Positions 1 through 8,184 of a stretch of 64,000 nucleotides of DNA are shown piece after piece. Under the pieces are notes generated by a model. The model did not search any database, was not told the origin of the DNA, and saw only the letters and a list, made by a program, of their open reading frames with translations. Position 1 is the first letter of the stretch; every line of letters starts with the position of its first letter. A program made the translations under genes and the position numbers. This DNA is from Amycolatopsis mongoliensis (lineage in GTDB: Bacteria > Actinomycetota > Actinomycetes > Mycobacteriales > Pseudonocardiaceae): the NCBI RefSeq assembly GCF_030285665.1, contig NZ_CP127295.1, forward strand, positions 4,774,001 to 4,838,000, read 5' to 3'.

Positions 1-72
1 CGCCGAGGCGCCGTCAGCGCCTACGTGGTCGCGGCCGTCTTCGTCGTCGTGTCGGTTGCCGCGTTCTTCTAG
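1..72 (+). CDS. C-terminal end of a membrane protein (partial)
   Basis: The first 23 codons are open and end in TAG at 70-72. They encode a short basic segment followed by a strongly hydrophobic stretch rich in Val, Ala and Phe that ends right at the stop. This looks like the last membrane helix of an integral membrane protein such as a transporter. The gene starts outside the window, so the family cannot be named. A hairpin that could end its transcription follows at once. Confidence 0.5.
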   Translation, partial: RRGAVSAYVVAAVFVVVSVAAFF

Positions 73-78
73 CCGGCG

Positions 79-111
79 GGCGCCGAGCCTTGTCAGCCCG
101 GGCTCGGCGCC
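79..111. terminator. Hairpin between convergent genes
   Basis: Perfect 11-bp inverted repeat (GGCGCCGAGCC at 79-89 and its complement at 101-111) with an 11-nt loop. It lies between the stop of the partial left gene and the end of the leftward response regulator, overlapping the regulator's last codons. There is no T-tract. It could act on both strands. Confidence 0.5.
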
Positions 112-761
112 TGCTTACCAAGCAAGCCGTAGTGACCGGCCATGCCGGCGGCGACGATCCGGTTCGGAGCCCCCAGCTTGTTCAGGAGCGAGGCGACCAG
201 GCGCTTCGCGGTCCGCTCGGAAACCAGCATGCGTTCGGCGATTTCTGCGGTCTCCAAGCCGCGGGACAGCAGTACCCACAGGCGAATCTCTTCCACCGCC
301 AGCTGACCGAAGATCTCCTCCGGCGGGTGCCGCACCGCGTCGAGCAACGCGGTGAACAAGGTGTCCTCGACCACTCGGAAGCCGGCGGCCACGGACAGCA
401 GGGGAGCGACCAGCACATCCGGATCAGCCGACTTCGGCAGGAATCCGTCGGCGCCGGCCCTCAGAGCTTCTTCGGCGAGCTTCAGGTCCGACGTGCCTGA
501 CAGCGCGACGACTTTCGTATCGGGATGGCGGGACTTGATGTGGCGGATCGCCGGAATCCCGTTGACAGGCGGCATGGCGAGATCGACCATCGCGATGTCG
601 GCGCCGCACGAGCCGACGAGCGAGGCTGCTTCCTCCGCGCGGTTCGTCGTACCACCGATCTCGAACCGGTCGCCGGCTTTCGCCTTGAGCAGCAGAGCTA
701 GGCCCTGGGTGAACAGGTCGTGGTCATCGACAAGCACCAGAACGAGTTTGTGGTCTTGCAT
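93..761 (-). CDS. NarL/LuxR-family response regulator
   Basis: A 222-residue two-component response regulator. The N-terminal receiver domain has the acidic pair near residues 12-13, the phospho-acceptor Asp60 in the MVDLAMPP context and the conserved Lys110 in GFLPK. The C-terminal part (about 150-215) is a LuxR/NarL helix-turn-helix (GLETAEIAERMLVSERTAKR). It is divergent from a histidine kinase whose coding start is 81 bp away, so the two probably form a pair sharing a promoter region. They sit directly beside the alcohol dehydrogenase and mycofactocin locus, so control of that locus is plausible but is inference only. The start is the ATG preceding QDHKLVLVLVDDHD, the standard receiver beginning. 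Confidence 0.85.
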   Translation of the reverse strand: MQDHKLVLVLVDDHDLFTQGLALLLKAKAGDRFEIGGTTNRAEEAASLVGSCGADIAMVDLAMPPVNGIPAIRHIKSRHPDTKVVALSGTSDLKLAEEALRAGADGFLPKSADPDVLVAPLLSVAAGFRVVEDTLFTALLDAVRHPPEEIFGQLAVEEIRLWVLLSRGLETAEIAERMLVSERTAKRLVASLLNKLGAPNRIVAAGMAGHYGLLGKQAPSPG

Positions 762-842
762 GGCTCTCCTCGTCGGAAGATGACAAAATCACTATACGAG
801 GCCACCGGCAGAGGCGCTGGCGGCAGCATCGTGGAGGCACCG

Positions 843-2177
843 ATGTCGACCGTACCGTGGTGGCGTTCCGTGCGGTCGAGCACGATCCTCCAGACGGATA
901 CGTTCCGGGAAAAGGACATCCGGATCGTGGAACGGGTGCCCGCCAGCGTCCGGATCGGCGTCGTGATGTCCGTCGGGCTGCTGCTCGCGCTCGGGCCGGA
1001 CTCCGTGCGGCACCACCTCGCGATCGGGTTGGTGTGGCTGGCTGTCGGCAGCATCTACGCGCTCATCGTCTTCTGGGATCCCTCGATCGAGTTACGCAGC
1101 ATCCGGTCCGCTTCGGTGGTGACCGGCCTGGACTCGGTCCTGTCGCTGGCCGTCATCACGTTCACCGGAGGTGCGAGCAGCGTCGCGGTGTCGCTGCTGT
1201 TCCTGGTCATCGCGGCCGCGGCGATGCGACTGTCCTTCGTGGCCACTGTGGCCGTGTCGATGGCCCTCGGTGGCGCCTACTTCCTGGTCGCGATGCTGAT
1301 GGACGCCGATCAGACGTCGTCGGCGATCCGCATGCAGTCCGGGTTGTGGTGGCCGGTCTACCTGGTGTTCACCGCAGCCCTGACAGGCGGCTTCGCGCTG
1401 TTGACCGAACGGGCGACACGAGCACACAGCGCCGCCCGGGCACAGGCGATCGCGGAACGGGCGGCGGCGGAAGAGGAACGGGACCTGCGTGCCCGCCTCC
1501 TGAAGTCCTACGAGGCCCAGGAAACCGGCTTGCACGTCATTCTGCACGAGTTCCGCACTCCCATCGCCTCTCTCAAGGCGCTGACCGACAACCTGGTCGA
1601 GCGAACCGGTACGGCGGCGGCCGAAGACGACGACAGCTGGACCAGCCTGCGGCTGCTGGCGGCCCACGCGGGCCACCTTTCGTCGATGATGGACGCGCTC
1701 GGCGACGTCGCCGCGAGCCGGCGGCCCACCTTCAGCACCGGGCGTCGCAGGGTCGTCGACATCAAGGAGTTCTTGTACGCGGCCGGAGACGCCGCCGGCC
1801 TGGCGGACTCCGAGCTGCAGATCACCGTCACGCCGCCGGGTGCACAGTCCCGCCTGGACGCACAACTGCTGCGACGCGTCATCACCAACCTCGTGGAAAA
1901 CGCCGGACGGCACAGCCGGGGCACGCCCGTCGAGGTCGTCGCGCGGCTGGGACGAGGACAGCTCCGGGTCATGATCCTCGACCGGGGGCCGGGTTTCCCG
2001 GCCGAACTCGCGCCCATCGTCACCGAGCGGTTCGTTTCCGTCGGCGAACGCCGTGGCACCGCGGGCCTCGGACTGTGGATCGCCGACCAGATCGTCCAGT
2101 CGCTCGACGGCCGGATCCGGTTCCGGCCGCGTTCGGGTGGCGGCTTGGTCGTCTGCCTCGAAGTGCCGGTCGACTGA
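843..2177 (+). CDS. Membrane sensor histidine kinase
   Basis: A 444-residue histidine kinase. Several hydrophobic segments occupy about residues 30-180, followed by a charged linker and the phospho-accepting His235 in a HEFRTP H-box. The HATPase part shows an N-box (NLVENAGRHS), a G1 box (DRGPGF) and a G2 box (GLGLWIADQ). I chose ATG 843 because GGAGG at 833-837 sits 5 nt upstream; another in-frame ATG at 780 has no such site. The gene is divergent from the NarL-type regulator, its likely partner. The short region between them has an AT-rich patch (about 781-798), unusual in this GC-rich DNA, which may hold promoters. The sensed signal is not evident: no PAS or large extracellular domain is visible. 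Confidence 0.85.
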   Translation: MSTVPWWRSVRSSTILQTDTFREKDIRIVERVPASVRIGVVMSVGLLLALGPDSVRHHLAIGLVWLAVGSIYALIVFWDPSIELRSIRSASVVTGLDSVLSLAVITFTGGASSVAVSLLFLVIAAAAMRLSFVATVAVSMALGGAYFLVAMLMDADQTSSAIRMQSGLWWPVYLVFTAALTGGFALLTERATRAHSAARAQAIAERAAAEEERDLRARLLKSYEAQETGLHVILHEFRTPIASLKALTDNLVERTGTAAAEDDDSWTSLRLLAAHAGHLSSMMDALGDVAASRRPTFSTGRRRVVDIKEFLYAAGDAAGLADSELQITVTPPGAQSRLDAQLLRRVITNLVENAGRHSRGTPVEVVARLGRGQLRVMILDRGPGFPAELAPIVTERFVSVGERRGTAGLGLWIADQIVQSLDGRIRFRPRSGGGLVVCLEVPVD

Positions 2178-2273
2178 GCACATCTCGCCGTTCCGGCCGG
2201 GTACTTCTTTTTTTCTGACGTCTTTGGCGTCCGTTTCCGTGTGCGTGGTCCGCGCGGTTCGGCGGGGTTGGCA

Positions 2274-2299
2274 CGCGCGGGCCATCGATGGCTCGCGCG
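2274..2299. promoter_or_regulatory. Palindrome upstream of the alcohol dehydrogenase
   Basis: Nearly perfect inverted repeat: arms 2274-2285 and 2288-2299 (core GCCAT-CG-ATGGC, with one G/T mismatch). It lies about 68 bp before the dehydrogenase start, a typical place for an operator. No hairpin terminator plus T-run follows it. The only homopolymer nearby is a T-tract at about 2208-2215, upstream of the palindrome. The binding protein is unknown. Confidence 0.35.
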
Positions 2300-2367
2300 A
2301 TCGGTGTGCGTCGCGCCGGATCTTGTGATGATGACACGAGTCCTTCACCTATGAGGAGTTGACGTCA

Positions 2368-3474
2368 ATGAAGACGAAGGCTGCGGTCCTTTGGGGACAG
2401 CACGAAAAGTGGCAGGTCGAGGAAATCGACCTTGATCCACCGAAGGACGGCGAGGTCTTGGTCAAGCTGACCGCCAGCGGGCTGTGCCACTCCGACGAGC
2501 ACCTCGTCACCGGAGACCTGCCCTTCCCCTACCCCCTGGTCGGCGGCCACGAAGGCGCCGGTGTGGTCGAGGCCGTCGGCCCCGGCGTCACGGACATCGC
2601 CGAGGGCGACCACGTGGTGATGACCTTCCTTCCCGCCTGCGGCCGGTGCTCGTACTGCGCGCGGGGTCTGGGCAACCTCTGTGACGCCGGCGCCGCCGTG
2701 ATGCTCGGCCCGCAGCTGGACAACACCTACCGCTTCCACGCCCGCGGCGAAGACGTCGGCCAGATGTGCCTGCTCGGCACGTTCTCCGAGTACACCGTCG
2801 TGCCGGCGGCGTCGGTCGTGAAGATCGACGACGGCATTCCGCTGGACAAGGCCGCGCTCGTCGGGTGCGGCGTGACGACCGGTTTCGGCAGCGCGGTCCG
2901 ATCCGGCGAAGTGCGGGCCGGTGACGCGGTGGTCGTCGTCGGCGTCGGCGGGATCGGCGTCAACGCGATCCAGGGTGCCCGGATCGCCGGCGCCCGGCTC
3001 ATCGTCGCGATCGACCCCGTCGAGTTCAAGCGCACCAAGGCTCTCGAGTTCGGGGCCACCCACACGGCCGCGTCGATGGACGAGGCGTGGAACACCGTCA
3101 GCGAGCTGACCCGCGGCCAGCTGGCCGACGTGTGCGTGATCACCACGGACGTCGCCGAGGGCGCGCACATCACGCCCGCCCTCTCGCTCGTGGGGAAGCG
3201 CGGCCGGGTCGTCGTCACGGCCATCGGCCACCCCGAGGAAACGTCGATCACGACCAGTCTCATCGAGCTGACGCTGTACGAAAAGCAGCTCCGTGGTTCG
3301 TTGTTCGGTTCGTCCAACGGCCAGCACGACGTGCCGCGGCTGCTCGAGCTCTACAACGCCGGGCTGCTGAAGCTCGATGAGCTCATCACCACCGAGTACT
3401 CCCTGGAGGACGTCAACCAGGGCTACGAGGACATGCGCAACGGCAAGAACATCCGCGGCCTCATTCGCTACTAG
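2368..3474 (+). CDS. NDMA-dependent type zinc alcohol dehydrogenase
   Basis: A 368-residue medium-chain zinc dehydrogenase that oxidises alcohols to aldehydes. Catalytic zinc ligands appear as Cys40 (GLCHSDEH), His61-Glu62 (GGHEGAG) and Cys167 (VGCGVTTG). The structural zinc site is Cys91, Cys94, Cys97 and Cys105. A Rossmann motif (GVGGIGVNAIQGA) follows at about 189. The overall sequence matches the family called NDMA-dependent alcohol dehydrogenase, whose NAD(H) is bound tightly and re-oxidised by mycofactocin or, in vitro, by nitrosodimethylaniline. ATG 2368 is preceded by GAGGAG at 2353-2358, 9 nt away; an upstream TTG at 2359 is less likely. It stands alone before an insertion sequence, but the mft genes 10 kb downstream point the same way. 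Alternative: a class III or other MDR dehydrogenase, less likely. Confidence 0.88.
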   Translation: MKTKAAVLWGQHEKWQVEEIDLDPPKDGEVLVKLTASGLCHSDEHLVTGDLPFPYPLVGGHEGAGVVEAVGPGVTDIAEGDHVVMTFLPACGRCSYCARGLGNLCDAGAAVMLGPQLDNTYRFHARGEDVGQMCLLGTFSEYTVVPAASVVKIDDGIPLDKAALVGCGVTTGFGSAVRSGEVRAGDAVVVVGVGGIGVNAIQGARIAGARLIVAIDPVEFKRTKALEFGATHTAASMDEAWNTVSELTRGQLADVCVITTDVAEGAHITPALSLVGKRGRVVVTAIGHPEETSITTSLIELTLYEKQLRGSLFGSSNGQHDVPRLLELYNAGLLKLDELITTEYSLEDVNQGYEDMRNGKNIRGLIRY

Positions 3475-3536
3475 TTCACCCGGTCCGCCCGCAACGGCTC
3501 AAATTCGTGATGAGAGACATCCCAGGAGCGTAGATG

Positions 3537-4760
3537 TCAAGCAGCGATGTTCTCGGGGTGATGCGACCAGGCGGTTGTCTCGTCGTAGAGGGTGCCGGTT
3601 TTGAGGCAGCCATGCAGGATCCCGACGAGGCGGTTGGCGAGCTGGCGCAGAGCGGCGTTGTGGCCGGCGCCGCGGGCTCGGTGCCGGTCGTAGCAGGCGC
3701 GTGCGCCGGGCGAGCGTCTGAGCGCGCTGAACGCCTGGGTCAGCAGGGCGTCGATGAGCCGGTCGTTGTGCACGAACCGGGCCAGCGCGACCTTCTTCTT
3801 GCCCGAGGCTCGGGTGATCGGAGAAGTCCCGGCGTAGTTCTTGCGGGCCTTGGCGGTGGCATAGCGGTCGGGGTCGTCGCCGAACTCTGCGAGCACCCGG
3901 GCGCCGAGGATCGGCCCCAGACCAGGCTGGGACGCGATGATCTCAGCGGCCGGGTGCTGCCCAAAATAGGCCTCGACCTGCCCCTGCAAGGTCTTGACCT
4001 GAGCGTCCAAGACGGTCAGGACCGCGATCAGCGCCTGGACCGAGGCGGCGTGGGCAGCGGCCACGACATCCGGCTGGGTGAGGTGCTCGGCGCGCAGCGC
4101 GGCCTGGATCTCCGCCGCTTTCCCGGCGATGCTCTTGCGGCGCGCCCGCTTCAACGCGCCGCTGATCTGCGCGATCGTCAGCCGGGCGGCCTGAGCCGGG
4201 GTGGGGGCTTTGGCCAGCAGTTCCAGAGTGTCGGCGGCGTCGAGGTCGGTGAACGCGACCAGCGCGGCGGGAAAGTAGTCCCGCAGCGCGTGCCGCAACC
4301 GCTGGGTGTGGCGAGTCCGTTCCCAGATCAGGGTTTTATGGGTACGGGTCACGACCTTGACGGCCTCGGCCCGCGCGGAGTCCCCGGCGACCGGCCGCAA
4401 CTCGTGGCCGTGGGTGCGCACCATGTCAGCCAGCACGTGCGCGTCGCCGGCGTCGCTTTTAGCGCCCGAGACTCCCAGCCGGTCGCGGAACCTGGCCGCC
4501 TGCAACGGGTTGACCGCCAGCACCGTGTAACCGGCAGCGACCAGCGCCGCGACCCAGGGTCCTCGGTCGGTCTCGATACCGACCAGCACCTCGACCTCAT
4601 CGGCGTCGTCTCCGGCCAGCTCACCGATCATCGTGTGCAACCGAGTCATCCCCGTCACGCCTTCGGGCAGCCGGGCCTTGACCAGTCTGCGGCCGGAGCC
4701 GTCCATCACCTCCACATCGTGATGGTCTTCAGCCCAGTCGTCTCCTACGAACAGCCGCAA
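3537..4760 (-). CDS. IS110-family transposase
   Basis: A 407-residue DEDD recombinase. The RuvC-like N-terminus shows Asp7/8 (VGDDWAED), Glu63 (GIETDRGP) and Asp103/Asp106 (KSDAGDAH). The C-terminal transposase_20 part has GLGPILGARVLAEFGD and the NYAGTSPITRASGKKK segment, which includes the expected catalytic serine region. The frame is intact, so the protein may be active. The start is TTG 4760, with GGGAGG 5 nt upstream; no ATG fits better. The enzyme works with a structured non-coding RNA from the element end in studied relatives. Confidence 0.9.
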   Translation of the reverse strand: MRLFVGDDWAEDHHDVEVMDGSGRRLVKARLPEGVTGMTRLHTMIGELAGDDADEVEVLVGIETDRGPWVAALVAAGYTVLAVNPLQAARFRDRLGVSGAKSDAGDAHVLADMVRTHGHELRPVAGDSARAEAVKVVTRTHKTLIWERTRHTQRLRHALRDYFPAALVAFTDLDAADTLELLAKAPTPAQAARLTIAQISGALKRARRKSIAGKAAEIQAALRAEHLTQPDVVAAAHAASVQALIAVLTVLDAQVKTLQGQVEAYFGQHPAAEIIASQPGLGPILGARVLAEFGDDPDRYATAKARKNYAGTSPITRASGKKKVALARFVHNDRLIDALLTQAFSALRRSPGARACYDRHRARGAGHNAALRQLANRLVGILHGCLKTGTLYDETTAWSHHPENIAA

Positions 4761-4912
4761 CGATCCTCCCGATCTCGATCACCCTTGAGCAGCCGGCGGG
4801 AGAACCATCAGCGACCTAATCAAACAGTGCTCCCGCCGGTAACACGCGGGGCACGACATCCCAGTAGCGATCAACTCTCCCAGCCAACCAGCAGGGGCAC
4901 GGTCTCTCATCA
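4761..4912 (-). ncRNA. Putative IS110 bridge RNA region
   Basis: This is the 152-nt non-coding end upstream of the transposase, where IS110-group elements encode the bridge RNA that pairs with donor and target DNA. Two things support it. Positions 4792-4802 and 4830-4840 form an 11-bp stem (one G-U pair) enclosing a 27-nt loop. Positions 4855-4869 match 3516-3530 at the other end of the element in 14 of 15 bases and in the same orientation, as a left donor guide would. A convincing target guide matching the flanks was not found. Ends of the transcript are not defined. Confidence 0.4.
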
Positions 4913-5012
4913 GGACTCACGCGTCCAGGACTGTCGAGTGCTCACCTGCCGGCCGGCTACCGACCAGGAGTCTGCCGGATGGCTCACTCCCAGAACTGAT
5001 TAGGACAGTTTC

Positions 5013-5996
5013 ATGGCTATCGAACGCAACATCGAGCACGGCAAGCGCACGGGCTTCGGCAGTCTGAGCGAGGGCGGTCTCCGCATGGAGTCGTTCCCGA
5101 TGCGCTTGTTCCGCAAGGGGAACAAGAAGTTCTGGAACCCCGAAGACATCGACTTCTCCCAGGACGCCAAGGACTTCGCGGCGATGAGCCCCGACGAGAA
5201 GCGGCTCACGTCGATCCTGGCCGCCCAGTTCATGGCCGGCGAGGAGTCCGTGACCCAGGACCTGCAGCCCTTCACGACGGCGATGGCCGTCGAAGGCCGG
5301 CTTGCCGACGAGGCCTATTTGACGCAGTTCACCTTCGAAGAGGCCAAGCACATGCAGGCGTTCCGCCTGTGGTTCGACGCGGTCGGTCTCGGCACCGACC
5401 TCCACGAATTCGTCGAGTACAGCGGGGCGTACACGAAGATCTTCACCGAAGAGCTGCCGAAATCGCTGTACGCGCTGACGACGGACCCGTCTCCGGCCGC
5501 CCAGATCCGCGCGTCCGTGACCTACAACCACGTGGTCGAAGGTTGTCTCGCCCTCACCGGCTACTTCGCGTGGGCCAAGGTGTGCAAGAGCCGCAACATC
5601 CTGCCGGGCATGCAGCAGGTCGTGAAGTACATCGGCGACGACGAGCGGCGTCACATGGCGTGGGGCACCTTCACCTGCCGGCGCCACGTCGCCGCCGACG
5701 ACCGCAACTGGGACGTCGTCGACGAGCGGATGCAGGAGCTGCTCCAGCCGGCGCTGCAGCTGATCGTCGGGCTGTTCGACGCTTTCGGGGACAACACGCC
5801 GTTCGGCATCAACATCGACGAGATGACCGACTACGCGCTGGACAAGGTCAACCGCAGGCTCGAGTCGATCGAGAGCGCGCGGGGCTGCCGGGTCGAGGAA
5901 ATCGACGAGGACTACTCCCCGATGCAGCTCGAGGACAAGTTCGCCGCGGAAGACGAAGCGGCGGTCGAGCAGGCGCTGACGGCCGTCGGCTCCTGA
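5013..5996 (+). CDS. R2-like ligand-binding oxidase (R2lox)
   Basis: A 327-residue ferritin-like protein of the R2lox group, close in sequence to Mycobacterium tuberculosis Rv0233. All expected Mn/Fe ligands are present: Glu77, Glu110, His113, Glu176, Glu211 and His214. The Val80 and Tyr171 that form the ether cross-link in characterised members are kept (GEESV and VTYNHVVEG). This separates it from true ribonucleotide reductase R2, and no R1 gene is nearby. R2lox binds a long-chain fatty acid and performs two-electron oxidations; its physiological substrate is unknown. Here it is followed at once by a ferredoxin reductase and a ferredoxin, so an electron supply is built in. ATG 5013 has a weak AGGA upstream. 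It is the first gene after the insertion sequence and may rely on a promoter inside or near it. Confidence 0.92.
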   Translation: MAIERNIEHGKRTGFGSLSEGGLRMESFPMRLFRKGNKKFWNPEDIDFSQDAKDFAAMSPDEKRLTSILAAQFMAGEESVTQDLQPFTTAMAVEGRLADEAYLTQFTFEEAKHMQAFRLWFDAVGLGTDLHEFVEYSGAYTKIFTEELPKSLYALTTDPSPAAQIRASVTYNHVVEGCLALTGYFAWAKVCKSRNILPGMQQVVKYIGDDERRHMAWGTFTCRRHVAADDRNWDVVDERMQELLQPALQLIVGLFDAFGDNTPFGINIDEMTDYALDKVNRRLESIESARGCRVEEIDEDYSPMQLEDKFAAEDEAAVEQALTAVGS

Positions 5997-6057
5997 CCCG
6001 TCGAGTTCTCACCGGTAACCAGGTCGACGCCGACCTCGAACCCAAGGAAGCACCGGC

Positions 6058-7080
6058 ATGCTGCAGGACACCTCTGCGCAAGAAGCGAACACGAACGTCG
6101 ACCTGCTCTTCATCGGCGCCGGGCCGGTGGGTCTCTTCGGCGCGTACTACGCAGGATTCCGCGGCCTGAGCATGGCGGTGGTCGACGCCCTTCCCGAGGT
6201 CGGCGGCCAGGTCCAGGCGATCTACCCCGAGAAGAAGATCTACGACATCGCCGGTCTGCCGGGCGTGCCGGGGCAGGAGCTGATCGGCAATCTCGTCCGG
6301 CAGGCCGCGCCGTTCACCCCGCAGTACCTGCTTTCGCAGCAGGTACTGCGGCTCGAGCGCCGTGACGGCGGGTGGCGGGCCACGACGTCGGCCGGCGTGG
6401 TGGTCGACGCACGCGCGGTCGTGATCACCTCCGGCGTCGGGGCGGTCACCCCGCGGCCCATCCCGGCAGGCGAGGACTTCCTCGGCCGAGGCCTGTGCTA
6501 CTTCGTCCCGCGGCTGGACGTGCTCGACGGTAAGGACGTCGTGGTGGTCGGCGGCGGGGACTCCGCGGTCGACTGGGCGCTGGCGGCGTTGCCGCGTGCG
6601 CGGTCGACGACACTTGTGCACCGCCGACGGCAGTTCCGCGCGCACGAGCACTCGGTCCAGTTGCTCCACGAGTCCGCCTGCACCGTGCTGGTCGACGCGA
6701 ACGTGACCGAACTGCGTGGGCAGGACCGGGTGGAGAGCGTCGCCATCAAGGTGGCCGGTGAAGCCGAGGTCCGCGAGACCAAGGCGCAGGTCGTCGTCGC
6801 CGCGCTCGGGTTCCTGATGGACCTCGGCCCGATCAAGGATTGGGGGCTCGAACTCGAGGGCCGCGCGATCCGGGTCGACAGCAGGATGCGGACCAACCTG
6901 CCCGAGGTCTTCGCGGCCGGCGACGCCGCGACCTTCGACGGCAAGGTCAAGCTCATCGCCGTCGGCTTCGGCGAAGTGGCGACCGCGGTCAACAACGCGG
7001 CCGTGGCGCTCGACCCGCAGGCCGGGCTCGCGCCGGGGCACTCGAGTGACTTGACGATTCCCGCCCAAGTCGGCGCCTGA
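6058..7080 (+). CDS. Ferredoxin-NADP reductase, thioredoxin-reductase-like
   Basis: A 340-residue FAD/NAD(P) oxidoreductase. The N-terminal FAD motif is GAGPVGLFGAYYAG, the NADP motif is VVGGGDSAVDWA with the following HRRRQFRAHEH, and the C-terminal FAD segment is FAAGDAATFDGKVKLIA. The active-site CxxC of thioredoxin reductase is absent, which identifies the ferredoxin/flavodoxin-NADP reductase branch (YumC type). It passes electrons between NADPH and ferredoxin in the cytoplasm. The ferredoxin gene follows 43 bp later and the R2lox gene lies 61 bp before it, so the three probably form one redox chain. Confidence 0.85.
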   Translation: MLQDTSAQEANTNVDLLFIGAGPVGLFGAYYAGFRGLSMAVVDALPEVGGQVQAIYPEKKIYDIAGLPGVPGQELIGNLVRQAAPFTPQYLLSQQVLRLERRDGGWRATTSAGVVVDARAVVITSGVGAVTPRPIPAGEDFLGRGLCYFVPRLDVLDGKDVVVVGGGDSAVDWALAALPRARSTTLVHRRRQFRAHEHSVQLLHESACTVLVDANVTELRGQDRVESVAIKVAGEAEVRETKAQVVVAALGFLMDLGPIKDWGLELEGRAIRVDSRMRTNLPEVFAAGDAATFDGKVKLIAVGFGEVATAVNNAAVALDPQAGLAPGHSSDLTIPAQVGA

Positions 7081-7123
7081 AGCACACCGACACCTATCGA
7101 ACGACCCCGAGGAGGTGGAACTG

Positions 7124-7438
7124 ATGGCTTTCGTCATCGGAGAACCGTGCGTGGACGTGAAAGACATGACCTGCATCGAGGAATGCCCGGTCGACTGCAT
7201 CTACGAGGGCGAGCGCATGCTCTACATTCACCCCTCCGAGTGCATCGACTGCGCGGCGTGCGAACCGGTCTGCCCGGTCGAGGCCATCAAGCCGGCCCAG
7301 CACGTCGACGACCGCTGGCGGCCGTTCCAGGAATCGGCGAAGTCGGCGTTCGACGTACTCGGCAGCCCGGGCGGGTCCACCAAGGTCGACCGCCCGATCG
7401 AGGACACGGAGTACGTGAAGAACTTCGAAAAGAACTAG
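7124..7438 (+). CDS. fdxA: 7Fe ferredoxin
   Basis: A 104-residue bacterial ferredoxin of the 3Fe-4S/4Fe-4S type. The first cluster uses the cysteines in PCVDVKDMTCIEECPVDC, spaced as in 7Fe ferredoxins, and the second uses CIDCAACEPVCP. The acidic C-terminal extension is typical of actinobacterial FdxA. ATG 7124 has an excellent GAGGAGG at 7109-7115, 8 nt upstream, and is preferred to GTG 7115 within that site. It lies between the reductase and a sigma factor gene and is the likely electron carrier to R2lox. Confidence 0.9.
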   Translation: MAFVIGEPCVDVKDMTCIEECPVDCIYEGERMLYIHPSECIDCAACEPVCPVEAIKPAQHVDDRWRPFQESAKSAFDVLGSPGGSTKVDRPIEDTEYVKNFEKN

Positions 7439-7498
7439 CCGCGACACTGCGCGCTTCGGACCGGTGTCGGCGGCGAGCGGGTCACAAAGGAGTTCCGG

Positions 7499-8125
7499 AT
7501 GACGTCAACGGCGACGATTGACTGCGAACGTGTGGACGAGGCCAGAGGGCACGGCCAGGCCTCCTTGGCGCGTTCCGAAACGGATCCATGGTCTCTGGTC
7601 CGTGCCTCGCAAGAGGGTGATCACCGGGCGTTCGGCCTGCTGTACAGCCGCTACTCGGTGGACGTGTACCGCTTCGCGCGAGGACGGCTGCGCGACGAAC
7701 ACGCTGCCGAAGACGTGACCAGCGAAACGTTCCTCCGTGCGCTTCGCAGCATCGGCACGGTGCGGTACTTCGGGTCCAGCGTCCGGGCTTGGCTGCTGAC
7801 GATCGCCAGGAACCTCATTCTGGACCACGTGAAGTCGGGACGCTTCCGGCACGAGGTGATGGTCTCGGAGTTTTCCGAGCAGGAGCAGGCCGTCGTGATT
7901 CCGGAGTTCAGCGTCTTCGCGCAGCCCTGCCGGGACGAAATCGCCCGGCAGATGTTCGAGTTGAGTGAGGACCAGCGGATCTGCCTGCGGCTGCGGTTCT
8001 TCGACGGTCTGTCCGTGTCGGAAACCGCGCAGGTCATGCAGCGGAAGAGCAGCGCCGTGCGCGCACTGCAGCACCGCGCCGTCCGGCGGCTGGCAGAGCT
8101 GGTCGACCCGGTCGCGGTGGATTGA
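7499..8125 (+). CDS. ECF-type RNA polymerase sigma factor
   Basis: A 208-residue sigma-70 family protein with region 2 at about 40-110 (AFGLLYSRYSVDVYRFARG, then DEHAAEDVTSETFLRALRS) and region 4 at about 150-200 (LSEDQRICLRLRFFDGLSV, then SETAQVMQRKSSAVRALQHRA). Regions 3.1-3.2 are missing, as in ECF sigma factors. No anti-sigma gene follows; the next gene is an aldehyde dehydrogenase. ATG 7499 has GGAG 6 nt upstream. Its place inside the oxidation and mycofactocin locus suggests a local regulator, but its target promoters are not visible. Confidence 0.85.
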   Translation: MTSTATIDCERVDEARGHGQASLARSETDPWSLVRASQEGDHRAFGLLYSRYSVDVYRFARGRLRDEHAAEDVTSETFLRALRSIGTVRYFGSSVRAWLLTIARNLILDHVKSGRFRHEVMVSEFSEQEQAVVIPEFSVFAQPCRDEIARQMFELSEDQRICLRLRFFDGLSVSETAQVMQRKSSAVRALQHRAVRRLAELVDPVAVD

Positions 8126-8184
8126 GACCCGAGGTGGGAACAAAAGTTGCTTCGTGAAGAACCCAGTCAGAAAGGCGTTCGCTG

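Larger units (their letters stand above)
3508..4912 (-). mobile_element. IS110-family insertion sequence, about 1.4 kb
   Basis: The element contains one leftward IS110 transposase. An 11-bp inverted repeat, TGATGAGAGAC at 3508-3518 and its complement at 4902-4912, brackets it and gives a length near 1405 bp, typical for the family. IS110 elements usually lack true terminal inverted repeats, so the exact ends may differ by several bases; a CT dinucleotide within each boundary could be the recombination core. The transposase-proximal 3' end is short (about 29 nt) and the 5' end long (about 150 nt), which is the IS110-group layout. The element sits between the alcohol dehydrogenase and R2lox, so it may have split a once continuous transcription unit. 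Confidence 0.8.

Noticed and set aside
4761..4912. Target guide matching the insertion flanks within the bridge-RNA loop
   Set aside because: Only a 5-base match was seen, too short to mean anything.
3534..5003. 489-codon plus-strand frame across the insertion sequence
   Set aside because: Antisense shadow of the IS110 transposase with no motif and no ribosome site.
5013..5996. Ribonucleotide reductase R2 (nrdB/nrdF)
   Set aside because: The Val-Tyr pair and overall sequence are those of R2lox, and no R1 gene is adjacent.
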